Below are positions 25,313 to 37,300 of a DNA stretch of 64,000 bases, one piece after another (positions within the stretch are counted from its first letter, which is position 1; every line of letters starts with the position of its first letter). Where the stretch lies: NCBI GenBank assembly GCA_037447655.1, contig JBBHKE010000565.1:62001-126000 (forward strand), given 5' to 3'. This stretch comes from Zygnema cylindricum. Taxonomy: Eukaryota > Streptophyta > Zygnematophyceae > Zygnematales > Zygnemataceae. Below the pieces are notes generated by a model, which searched no databases, was not told the DNA's origin, and saw nothing but the letters and a program-made list of their open reading frames with translations. The translations under genes were made by a program, and so were the position numbers.

Positions 25313-28300
25313 CTTGTTAAAAAGGAACATGTTGGAACTCTTGGGGATAGTAAGGGATTTCTTGGAGAGTTAAGATTTTCCGAGGAAAACCACTAGAATA
25401 ACGTTGTTGTTGTTTTCCGGAAGCTTGATACATAATTTGATAGATTTCCTCAGGAGAGGTAGAAGCATACGTTACTGTGGTACAAACTGGCTGCGGTCCC
25501 TTACCTCGATCGATATATTGTATTGAGTTTGAAAGAGGATTTGTGAAAAGTTGGGAATGAGTGAAAAACAAAGAATTGTTCGTTCCGGAAAAACGTGAAA
25601 AGTTTGTTACTGGATTTGGTTTACTGGAGTATTGTAAAGACTCTGAATAAGAAGCAAACAAAGGCCACAAAGGACAAAGTAATAAGAGCTCAGAATCTTT
25701 TTCTTTCTAAAACATTTGCGACGGTGACAACTAAAAGCATATTCGATCCTGTTCAGAAAGGAATATGTTTGTTGAGAAATAGTTTCAAGTGAAACAAAAA
25801 GAAAAAATAGTGTGAGAATGTCTCTCGAACTGGATCAACACAATCCATGAGCTACACTGTCCCTCAAAGTCCATCACAGCAGTTATGAACAACGACTTAA
25901 AAAGACAAAAAAAAATCCTAAACCATGATTAAAAATATACAAAAAAGAGTAGATGTTTCCCTACCTTTGGCTTGTGGAATAGAAATACAACTGCTACTGA
26001 AAGGAACAGCATTTGTTTGGTTTCCAGGTTCCTCCCTCCGTTCAGATCTCTTTTGAATTCCTTCTCCGTCATTGTTTTTAACTTCAAGCTCTCTGTTTCT
26101 TGCTCTTTGACTCTTGCCAGGAGTAGAATGAACACTGAAATTGTCCTCCTTGGTTTCGTAATTTTTTTCACTCCTACATCCAGTTTCAACATGGTTTTTT
26201 GGATACTTATCCTGTTCTTGTAACTTTTCAAACATATTTATCACCTCCCTCCCCCTCTCTCTATCTCTATCCCTCTCCACTATCTTTCCTTCTCCAGCAC
26301 CAACAGTTCCACCTTGCAGAAACTCCTCCATATTCTCACAAAGTTTCTTTTTTTTTAATCCTTCTTTTTTCTTTTTTCTCCTTCTAAGTGCTCCTCCACC
26401 CTCATTCAACTCTTCCGGCTTCACTATCCCAGCACTTGACAATTTGGCCATAACAAGAAACCACAAATCACTACTCTTATCTACCGTATAAAGTGGAAAA
26501 TTTAAATTTTTTGGATTCGTGAAACATCGTCTCGCAGCAATGTCATAGGCGCGTTTCGCTTCAAACTCGGTATCAAAATTCCCAAGACAAAGACTCTTCA
26601 TAGAGGGAAGAGACACAAAAGCTCTCCACATTTTCCCACAAAGCTTCACTCCAAAAGTACATTTTTTTCTCAAAGCTTTTTCTTTGCGCTTGTGGGGTTT
26701 TAAGCAATCTGAACCCTTCTTTTCCACCCCTCTTTTTATTTTATTTGGAAGTTGAATTGCTTCTTCTTCAGTTTTATATTCTCCAAGAATTGTTCCGGAT
26801 GGTCCAAATGCGGCAAAAGTTCCCCAAGAAGTCCTATGACAACCCTCCATCCCTATCGAAACCACTTTCTTGTCCTCATCCTTTTCCAACTCACCTGAAA
26901 CATTCTTCTTTTCCATATTGCCTAGCTGTCCATTTCCAAGTACCAAAGAACTCTGTTTTTTTTCATTCTTCGGTTCCATACTTTCCATCGTAAAGTCCTT
27001 TAGTTCCGAAAATATCCTTACCTCTTCGCTTTTTTGATCCGCACTGCTGAGTGGAATTTCCTGAAATCCCCGAAATCCTCTCTCTTTTTCTCTCCCTATA
27101 TCTTCCCTCTCCACCATATTGCCTACCTGTACATCCTCAACTCCCAAAAACTCTCCCTCAACTTCAGTCTTCTCAACAGAATTATGATTTTGTTCTCGCC
27201 CAAAGTCCTCAGCTCCCATATTCTCTCCTGTTTCTTCTCCCAAATTGTCGACATTTAACGGACAGGAACCCTGAGATTGTCCATTAGAAACAACTTCCCT
27301 AACTTCTCCACCCGTTCCTTTACAAGCTTCTGCAGAAGATTCAATTCCCGACGTTAAAGCTCTACACTCCCTCATCCTTTTTCTGTTTACATCCTTATCT
27401 TCTCCCTCTCCGTTCACGTCATAATCTACTCCCCAGTGTTGTGGGAAATTTAATTTTTTCAAAATTCCTAACTGAATGGATTTCCTATCATATGCAAGAG
27501 CCGCTTCTTCCTCCGTTTTAAAAAACCCCAACTTTGAATCTCTCCTCTCTACATAACACCGAAATCGAGCTGCCCAAAACCCATTTCCAACTCTCGTCAC
27601 TCCTCTATATATTGAATCCTTTCTCTTCTTTCCTTTGTCCCTTTGCACCCAAGGCTCGATCGCCTTATCTCCTTCATTTTCTACCAAAACCTCATTTTCC
27701 AGAAGTTCCTGCCCTTCCCTATTCTCTCCTTCTGAGAATTGAGAATCAATTTCCTTCTCTGTCTTCCCAACCTCAAAAGACACTCTCCAATGATACTCCT
27801 CTGTCAAACCCTCCTCTCTCAAACCCTCCTCTTTCAAACTCTCCCCTCCCTCCACTCTCATGGCTAATTTATCCTTAAGATCGTCTACTCTCTTCTGAAG
27901 TGTCCACAACTTGTATGCCGTCTCCCCCTCCTCCTCCTCTTGAAGGTTATCAAAGTCAATTTCGACATCTACTTCGGTCACCTTTCCAGACACTGCTTTA
28001 ACAGACAAATTTTCTTCTTGCTTGCTCAGAAGTTGTTCAGTCAGAGGCAACCAAGTTGTTAATGTAATATTCGATGATGATGGTGCAGTTAAAATGGGAG
28101 AGATTTCATTTTCATTTTCAGATCGTGTATTATTTACAGTAGAGTCATCAACGTTTTTTAAGGATCGAAACTCCGTCTCGTCCTGTTTTCACACAATAAA
28201 TTGGAAAAGACACTGTTCACCAGAATTAGTATGGATCATGTTTTTTTCTAGAACTAATTTCTTAAAGTCCACATGTGATGAATGTGAACCACAATAATTA

Positions 28301-31300
28301 CAAATCCCATAATTTTTAGTCCACACTGTTTCCAATCCATACTACGAATTTTCCCACACTAATTAAGGTGGTCTTGGTGTAAATAAATTAAGGTGGTCTT
28401 GGTGTACATAATTGACCGTCAGAAATTAATAGCAGCGAAGCACCAATTTATCACTCGGGATTTTAAGTTTTTTTCTATTCTTGACACCCATAGGCTACTC
28501 CAAAGTCTTGGAAACACCATCAACTAAAGACGTGTTGTACATTAGACTGCATACGTTTCTGCATTTTAATCTTCTATCTTCACCTAACCCATGCATGATA
28601 CAAAACAAAAGCTTAGAAGTTGCCTTGAGATTTACAGCACTCCATCCTATGTAAAAAATGTTCCTGAACTAAAAAGGGATAAAACTCACCCAATCATCAA
28701 ACTTTTGTTGAAGGTCCTTGACCTTATTTCTCAAGGCATTCATGCTCTGCAGGAAGACCACAGCCTCCAAGGGTGACAAAATTTCGAAGTCTTTTTCGAG
28801 CTCCAACACTCCTTCCTCTATTTCTTTCTCCTTTGCGGCCTCCTTGAAAGATTCATTTACCACTTTCTCCCCTGAAACTGGCGCTAACAAAGATATTGAA
28901 GTGCCCTCAAGTTCTTGCTCTCTGTTTAACTTTTCTTTTATTCTGAGGAGTGCTCCTGTAGGGCTTTTGCTTCTACAATCCTGTACCAGAAAAGACACAG
29001 CAGGGCAAAAGGACAAAAAAAAACACAAATCATTCTCTGGTGTGGTACAAAACAAAAATCCTTACCATCCGGGAGTCCAAAGTTTTAGAGACAATGAAAA
29101 ACTTTCTCGTGGTTTCCAGGATGTCTAAAAGATTCAATGAAGTGCATTTCTCAAACCCACTAACCCAAAAATAGTGATGCTTATCAAAGATATCCTTGCG
29201 ATATTTGACGAGTCATTAAATTTAAGGTCTTAATATTCGGTCAATCAAATCAACAAGTGGCCATGGGTTTGAATATCGATAACTTCCAAACATTTTAAAC
29301 AACATTACTATGATTGAGTGTATGTGAACTTTTTCTTTTTTTTTTCACAAAAGCCCTTGGAGGGAAGATAAAATGAAGATAGCCCATTTGGACAACAAAT
29401 ATCATCTGCCTTTGTGTATGTCAAAAATCGAAAATTGATAGCCACCGAGAAAAAATGAATGAAGTTGACAATTTTCACTTCATTCAAGCTTGTGAGGTAT
29501 AGCTTTTATACATGTTTCAACAACGAACAAAACTTAATGTGTAACATTCGGTTATCGTGATTACTCCAATAACAATAATCAGGACAAAACAAATAGCAAA
29601 CATTTTTCTTTTCATAAAGTCGATACATAATTGATATCGCAATTAAGCGACCTTCACTTGATAAGCAACACTATGAATTAGAAATGATTATTTGCCTCAA
29701 CAATGAAGCTGATGAAAATACAAAAGATGTGAGCAGCAGAGGTAAAAGATAATGTAACAAATAATGGAATGATGAAGGCTTACAAGAGGAGGAAGTTCCC
29801 AAATACCAAAATCCCAAACAAGAGCCACACGAAGGTCATCGACAGAAACCTCATTTTTAACACCAGCTTCTCCAATTGGTTTGGGAGGAAGGTCGACCTG
29901 TCCCCATAGTCTCACCATAGAGAGTCAAAAAGTAAAAAAGGAGGGTTTAAAGGAGGCGAGCCAAAAAAGTAAGACATTTCCCTGTTACTTCTTCTACCTG
30001 CCCATTGAAAAAAAAATCTTTAAAACAAACAGCCAAAAAAAAACAGTCTCAAAGATCAAAAGTACGAACCCAAACTCTACCAATTTTGAAAAGGTTGAAA
30101 GTTATTGGAAGTTCAAAAACTTGAAGTACTTACCAATGCTATTGTCTCGTTTTTGAAGCCCGAGATGGTCCCAACCCACCAACATTTTGCTGCTAACCAT
30201 TCAACTTTATCTCCCACCTCCCAGTGACCTCTCCACGCTATTTCCATCAATTCCCTAACTCCTTCCTGCTTCGTTTGAGAAACCCTCTCTCTTGTATCAT
30301 TTGGGTACGGTAAATGACGTTGTGGCCGGATCATAAGCTCCCAGTCTTTCTTTGACTTGCCAGGATGTTGCTGATAAAGATTACACCATACAGTCAACCT
30401 TTCGCCTGCACCCTTTCCACAATTTTCCATAACTCATTAGCCATACGTTCGTGAGTCTATTTTGCCTATTTTGTCTATTTTGTTGTTGAACCTTACCAAT
30501 GTTGTCATAATTGTTACAAATCACATGCGTTTCAGAGGTACTCACTAAGCATAAGGAATTTCCCCTTCATAAAGTTTAGGCATCAAGACCACACTAATAG
30601 TAGTGAACATACAGTAACACAATTTAAGCTTAGTATACCTTATGTTGTTATCACAGCTAAGAACACTGATCGTACATTTTTCTGACCCAAAATCATAAAG
30701 TAGTGCTAATAACACTAAAGAAAGGAGTGGACAACAAGCTACTAAATCACCAAAACCTTAGTGCTTTACTCTAATAATGATCAAAAGTGAAGCTGCCAAG
30801 TAGTATTTCTTCTTGATGTATAGACCTCATATACATCGGCGGTATCTCGCATTTGTGACTAGATATGCGAACTTGAAAGGTAGACTATACAAAAGGTTCA
30901 TTTTTCTATTGCAATATGCTGGAGTACAAATTGTACACCTTTGGGTAGTACAATATGCGTACTGGAATGATCTGCAGAAAAAACTGGCCAAGTTGACTTA
31001 AGAAAAGTGAAGCAATTTTAGGACCAATAAATGTAATGAACTCCAAAATGCACTAAACTTATCGCTCCTACTGCCTCGTCTTGCGTGAGGCGCACATGAA
31101 AACGGCAAATACCTTAGAAAACTGAAAATAACAATTGAACATGAAAAAATGACTAGCATGCACATTAGTTTTAATGGTGTGAACTTGGCAATAAGTCTTG
31201 ACTAATTAGTATGGACAGGAAAATAGTACAGTCCACGGGGAACCGTGTACAGGAAAAATGGGTTTAAAAGACAATTGATGTCCAACTACTGTGGTCTACA

Positions 31301-34300
31301 TTAATTTACTCGTAAACATCAGATTTGTCGTCCATACCAATTATTGTGGAAATTGTGATTGTACGGATTGGTACTGTTTCTATGTTGCTGGATTGGTGAT
31401 TACAAAACATCAAAGGTTTGAAAAATGCACCGCCCTATGAAAGGAATAAGTGCGTTATACAAAAAAAGAAAAAACAAAACAGAAAAGCGCAATCTGTCCT
31501 TGAATTGAGGAAAGGACTTCTTTCGAAGAACTAAATGTTGCTTTGCTCTTACCTCCTGAGGACGGGAACCACATAATATTTTCTCTTAATATGCACTCAT
31601 CATCCATTGTTGATCTTGAAATTTTTTACTATTTCACAAGCTGAATGTATGTAGTTGTAAATCTGCATCTAACCTCTGTGTAGATATATTTTGGTGTCAT
31701 CACTAACTCTCAAACTAACTTTAGCTTGAACTTTTTTAAGACTCACAAAAAACCTGCATCACATTACACCCATACATCTTCTCAAGTTTTGCAACACAAA
31801 TGTCACATTTCCTTAAGGAATACCATCTTGCCTCATCCGCAAATACACCTTCACAACTCACCCTCGAAGCAGGTAACAAAATCTAACCAGAGTCCTGAGA
31901 GAGTTTCAAACCTCTAGAAGCATGTCGGCTGTCCGTGGCATAGTCCGGATACATAAGCTTGTATTCAATATTTGCAGCTTTACCTCCCCTTCTTCGGCTT
32001 AACTTTTTTTTCGCTGCATTCACATAAGGTGCTCCAATCCTTAACTCCACAACCTGACCAAAAACAGAAAAGTTAAAAGGTCAATAAAGACAAAAGACAA
32101 AAGACGAACGACAGAACAAACGACAAAAGACAAAAAGTGAAAAAGAAAAGAAAAAAGCACTTAAAAAGACAAAAGGACTCAAAAAGTCGTATAAAAGGTT
32201 CCCGAGAAGGTATATAATTTGTGCCGACATTTATATCTGAGGGAATTCCTACACACCTGTTGTTAAAGAGCAGACTGCTTTGCTTTACAGTTTTCATGAA
32301 CAAGGTGAACATATAAGCTTTAGATTTCAAAAAATAGTCTAAGAAAGATTTCAAAGTAATAAAAAAGCACAATAGATTCATGCTAATACCTGTGCCAAGA
32401 ACCATGCGCCTCTGTAACCCTCCTCAAAATCACAAACCTCAACATTTTCTCCCAATTTAAATGGAGCGCCTTCTTCTCTCACGTGGCTAAAATCCAGAGG
32501 GAAAGACACCATTTTAGGAAGTTTCCAGTGAGTAAATACTGTCCTCGTCGTACTCGTGGGTTCTTTCTGACCAGATAATTTTTCTTGTCCCTTATTTCCT
32601 TCCGTTTTTTCTGCGTGAACACAGTCTGGACAAAGCCACATTCCTTCTGGAACTCGGACCATTTTGGGATCCAAACAATCCATATGCCATCCGGTATTAC
32701 AGTTGTTATCACACAAAAGCATCGTATCTTCTGAATCGAATTCTCCACAAATTTCACAGGAAACATCTTCTACCCAACCCGTCTCTTTAGACGATTCTTT
32801 GTCTTTAGTTACAATATGCGCATTTACTCCATCTCCATCAATTTCCAAACCATTGGTTCCAGAATTTTGGCTAACATTTTGCTCAACAGGAACAGTCCTC
32901 CTTGGGTCAACTCCATAACCAGCATCTCCCAATAAACTCTCCTTTTCTATAGTAACTTCTATCGATTGATTAACAACATTGTCAGTTATTTGAGCTCCTT
33001 CACCCACCAGTCTCTGATTCTTAACACTTTCCCTAGTACATTCAATCCCTTGATCATCTTCACGAACACCAACCTCTACCAAAACCTCCTTCTCTACTGA
33101 AAATTCCTTCCCCTCAATATCTCCTTTCCTTTTACTTGCAAGATTGCCATTTACGCAAGCTCCTTCACTTATCGATATCTCGTTTCCTGAATTTTTCTCT
33201 GGACAGTCGATCGTTTTCAATTTAACTTCGACAGCGAACTCCTCAATCGACCTCTTCTCCTCTTCAGAAAAACATTTCTCTCCAGCTATGACCTTTCCAC
33301 CTACGCTATCTCCTCCAGTTGTCAAAATACAATTTCCAGAATTTTCTTTAGAAAAATTAGCCGTGTCTGAATTAACTCCATGACTAACATCTTCTAGTTG
33401 AATTTCCTTCTTTCGACACATTTCTCTCTCTTCAGAAACAGTTCCACTCACAATCGCCCCCAAATCTTTCGACTTTTTGTCCCCAAAATTTCCCAAAATA
33501 CAGTCATTCCTTCTTCGATCAACGTCATGACTGACACCCTCTACTCGACTCTCCTTCTCTTGAGACATTTCTTTCTCCTTAACTAACAAAATTTCACTTC
33601 TCATAACTCCATCACTCATTGATCCTGTCCTCTCCCATACAACTCGGGAATCGACATCAATGGAGCTGTCTCTATTCCCCCTAGTCTCCCTATTCTCCCT
33701 ATTCTCCCTATTCTCCCTATTCTCCCTATTACTCCCTATCTCGAAATTAGACGCCACCTCCACTGCAACATTTTTAAGCAGAACCTCTGATAACATAGAG
33801 CTCATTTTCCCTCTTTCCTCTCCACTCAAACCGACCTCAGGAACCCTTTCCCTTCCTTCCTTTAGTAGTTTTTCAGAGGACGGAGCACTAACTTCTTTGT
33901 TGTATCTCTCTAACTCCATGGGTTTACTTTGGACCTCAAAGAGAGATGGCAAATGTGGAAACTTTTGTGAATTTTCTCCTTCGAATTTGTTAGACTCTAA
34001 ATCATTAGACAGGTATTTTTCTGCCCAAAGATAAGCCTTATTTTCCTGTACTTCCATCTCCTTTTTCTCCTCCTTACTTTCATGACGTTTCTTTTCCAAA
34101 AGACAGTTATTTCCAACAGGAGAGCAATTCCCAAGGTTCTCCCATCCCTGTCTCTCAAACGCGGGTGGTTTGCTCCCACTCCCTCTCCCTCTCCCAAAAG
34201 ATCCCATGCAATCAACTCTTTCAATGCTCTCTAAATAAAGTCCAAGACTGGGATCCTCTTCCCAACTCTCCTTCCTTTTTGGCATCACTCTCCCTCCAAT

Positions 34301-37300
34301 TTCCCTCTCTCTGCATTCTCCACTTACTGATATCCCGTGTCCAGAATTCCATCCTTTACTTTGATCAAATCCACTAGTTAACTCACCTTTCCCAAACGAC
34401 TTCTCCTCTCCCTCCTCCACATTTTGCTGAAATTCTATCGCAGAAGCCCCATTTCCACCTCTGTCAGGCCCCTTCTCTCCTCTCTCCTCTACGTTTTGCA
34501 TACTCCCACCATCCACCCTTGCATGAGCACGCCTTCTCCCACCCTTCTCCCCACCAACTCTCTCTCCCTCGCTCCCTCCTGATCCTTCCCCTCCCTCCTC
34601 TCTCCCCTCTCCCTCGTCTCCCTCCTTTCCCTCCTCTTCACTCACTCTCCCACCTTTCTTCCCTCCTAAGTCGTCCTCTGCATTTTCTCCCTCCTCTCCC
34701 GCCTCTCCCTCCTCTCCCGCCTCTCCCTCCTCTCCCGCCTCTCCCTCCTCTCCCGTCTCTCCCTCCTCTTCTTCCTCTCCTTTACTTTCACTCCACACCT
34801 CTAAGTTCTGTGAGTGCAAATCCGCCACAACTTCAACATCTTCCGACTCATCCACCCTTTGTGTATACTGTACATGAACAAACTGTTTATTTATATTCCC
34901 TATTAGAGTGGTCCTCAAAATGTTTTTTCTCTCACTAAACCTTTTGTTTCCGATTGCAGAAGAGAACCTTTGAGAACCTCCACACCCTCCGTTGACCTCT
35001 CCCTGCGAATTCACCCTCTCCAACTTCTCTTTCTCGATGAACGCTTTCTCCAACTTCTCTCTCTCCACCTCCTTTCTCTCCGCCATCTTTCGCTCCGTTA
35101 ACTTTCTCTCTAACTTCTCGTCGACTTCTCTCTCCAACTTCTCTCTCCTCTCCCTCTCCAACTTCTCCCTCTCCGACTCTTCCTCGTCGACCTCTCTCTC
35201 CAACTTCTCGCTATCCACTTTCTTTCTCTTTGCCTTCTTTCTCTGCAACTTCTCTCTCTCATCGACTTCTCCCTCAAAATTCGCTCTCACAGAACTCTCT
35301 TCCTCTAACATCTCACTCAACTTCTCTTTCACGTGGACCTTTTTCTCCAACTTCTCTCTCACCGACTCCTCTCGCTCCAAGTTTTCGTTCTTGTCGACCT
35401 CTCCCTCCAATTTCTCTTTCTCCGACTTCTCTCTCTTTAACCTCTTTTGCTCCGTTTTTTCTTTTTCACCCAAATGTGGAGGCTTCCCTGACTCGCTTGT
35501 GCTTTGCAATATACTATCCCCCCCATCAGAGGAGGCATTCTTTGTTTTATTAAAATCCTCCACTTTTTTTGCACTTTCTAGACGAAACTCAACACGATTT
35601 AACTCAACACACTTTTTCAGAAGTTTTAACTCCGTTAAATCATCATCTCTGTCTTTCCTTTTGAAAGACTTTTCTCCAATAATTCTTCTCCGAGGCACCT
35701 TTACTTTTCGGGTCCTCTCAACTCTTCCACAGCAATGTGCGCTACATTCCCTCAGTGAAACGTTTTTATGTTTTATCTTTTGAAAACTCTGTTTCGGGTA
35801 AAGTAATTCATTCTTTTCACGCTCAAAGTCGCGACTGTCATTCTCAGACTCTTCTCCATCCTCACTTAAAGAAGCCACAAACTTTTTGTATTTAAATGAA
35901 ATCTTCATTTTAAACAACCGCCTATCTGGGAAAGCTGCATTTAATTTTCCCTTCCTCAATTTAATTACGTTCAAATTTGCATTTTCTAGAAGAATCCTTT
36001 CATTCCTCTCTTGTGAGAGGTGTTTTCCACAGTGTGACTCCTCTCTGATTGTTTGTTCCTCTTTCTTGTTCACTCGGCTTGAAAGGGCTTGAGAACTACA
36101 TTTCTGCAAAAAAAAAAAAAAAAGGTCCACTGTCAAGGAGCCCTGGTTGGAAATGGCCCATTTAATGCTCGATTTCCGTTGAAAGAAAACAACACAAGAG
36201 AAAGGAGAGAGAAAATAATATATAATTGGAAAAGAAACCCTAAAACAAGCAAATAAGGTAAGGAGGGAAAGGTAGCTATGTCATAACAACAATAACAGAG
36301 TGAGATTTCATTAAGATTTTGATAAGGTTTAGTCTTTTCCCAGAAATTCATGCATTCCCCCCATAGCAATTTGCCACTTTCATAAAATGAATCACATATT
36401 TATTCTCTTTAAAACCTCTTGCATTCAGATATGAGAGGGAGAGGGAGAGGGAGAGGGAGAAGGAGAGGGAGAGGGAAAGTGGGAGTGAGGGAGACGGAGC
36501 TGGAGAGACTTAGCTGGAGAGACAGAGCGGGAAAGACGGAGCGGGAGTGAGAGTAACATATGTTCTGATGCATGTTACCACCAATATGACCATTCTATAG
36601 TCTTGACAAAAATAAAAGAATAAGATGTCTTCTGGAAAAGACACGGCCATATTGAAGTGGAAATGTTTGCTTTTAGTATGTATGGGAAAATCTAATGGCT
36701 AAGGAAAAAAAGGCAATATAGCATGTTCAAAAAAATTGCCTGTGAGTCAATGGAGTTCGTCATACAAAAATTGAAAAGGCGGATCATAAAGGTCACGGGC
36801 AAGGTAATAACCTTTCAAGACGTTAAAAAGAGCCTTATATTCTCATCACCCATAAACTAAGCGGCAGCATCTATTCCAAAAATGACAGAGTGCAGGAATT
36901 GACAAGAAGCTCATCAAATTGAGGGGCCTCGCTTGCTAACCCACGGGAAGAGGGGCAAACCAATTTAGAGTTGATGGTCTCATGACATTCAACTGAGACA
37001 TTTTACCAATCAGAAAATAGTTTTGAATGGGAAGAAACGGATAATGGAAAGTTTAACATACTCCTCGACACCGATAAGATACACCTACGCATTCCATTTT
37101 AAGCATGTTTGAAGCAGAACAAACGAGAGAAGTAGGTTGGCAGTTGTAAAAAGTGGCTTGACTTGACAGTATTTTCAAACATAGCCATTTCGCATTATTT
37201 TTGCATGTATGTACGAACATCCATGATTATTTTGTGAAACACTTGTAGTGGTTCTCACTATTAGCCATCCAGTCACTAAAAATCACAAAATTCAGCATAG

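Noticed and set aside
26199-27878. Plus-strand frames over the AP2 exon
   Set aside because: Antisense shadows, no domains, no splice logic.
34519-35783. Long plus-strand Ser/Pro/Leu-rich open frames
   Set aside because: Antisense shadows of the charged minus-strand PHD exon; composition follows directly from the complementary Glu/Lys codons.
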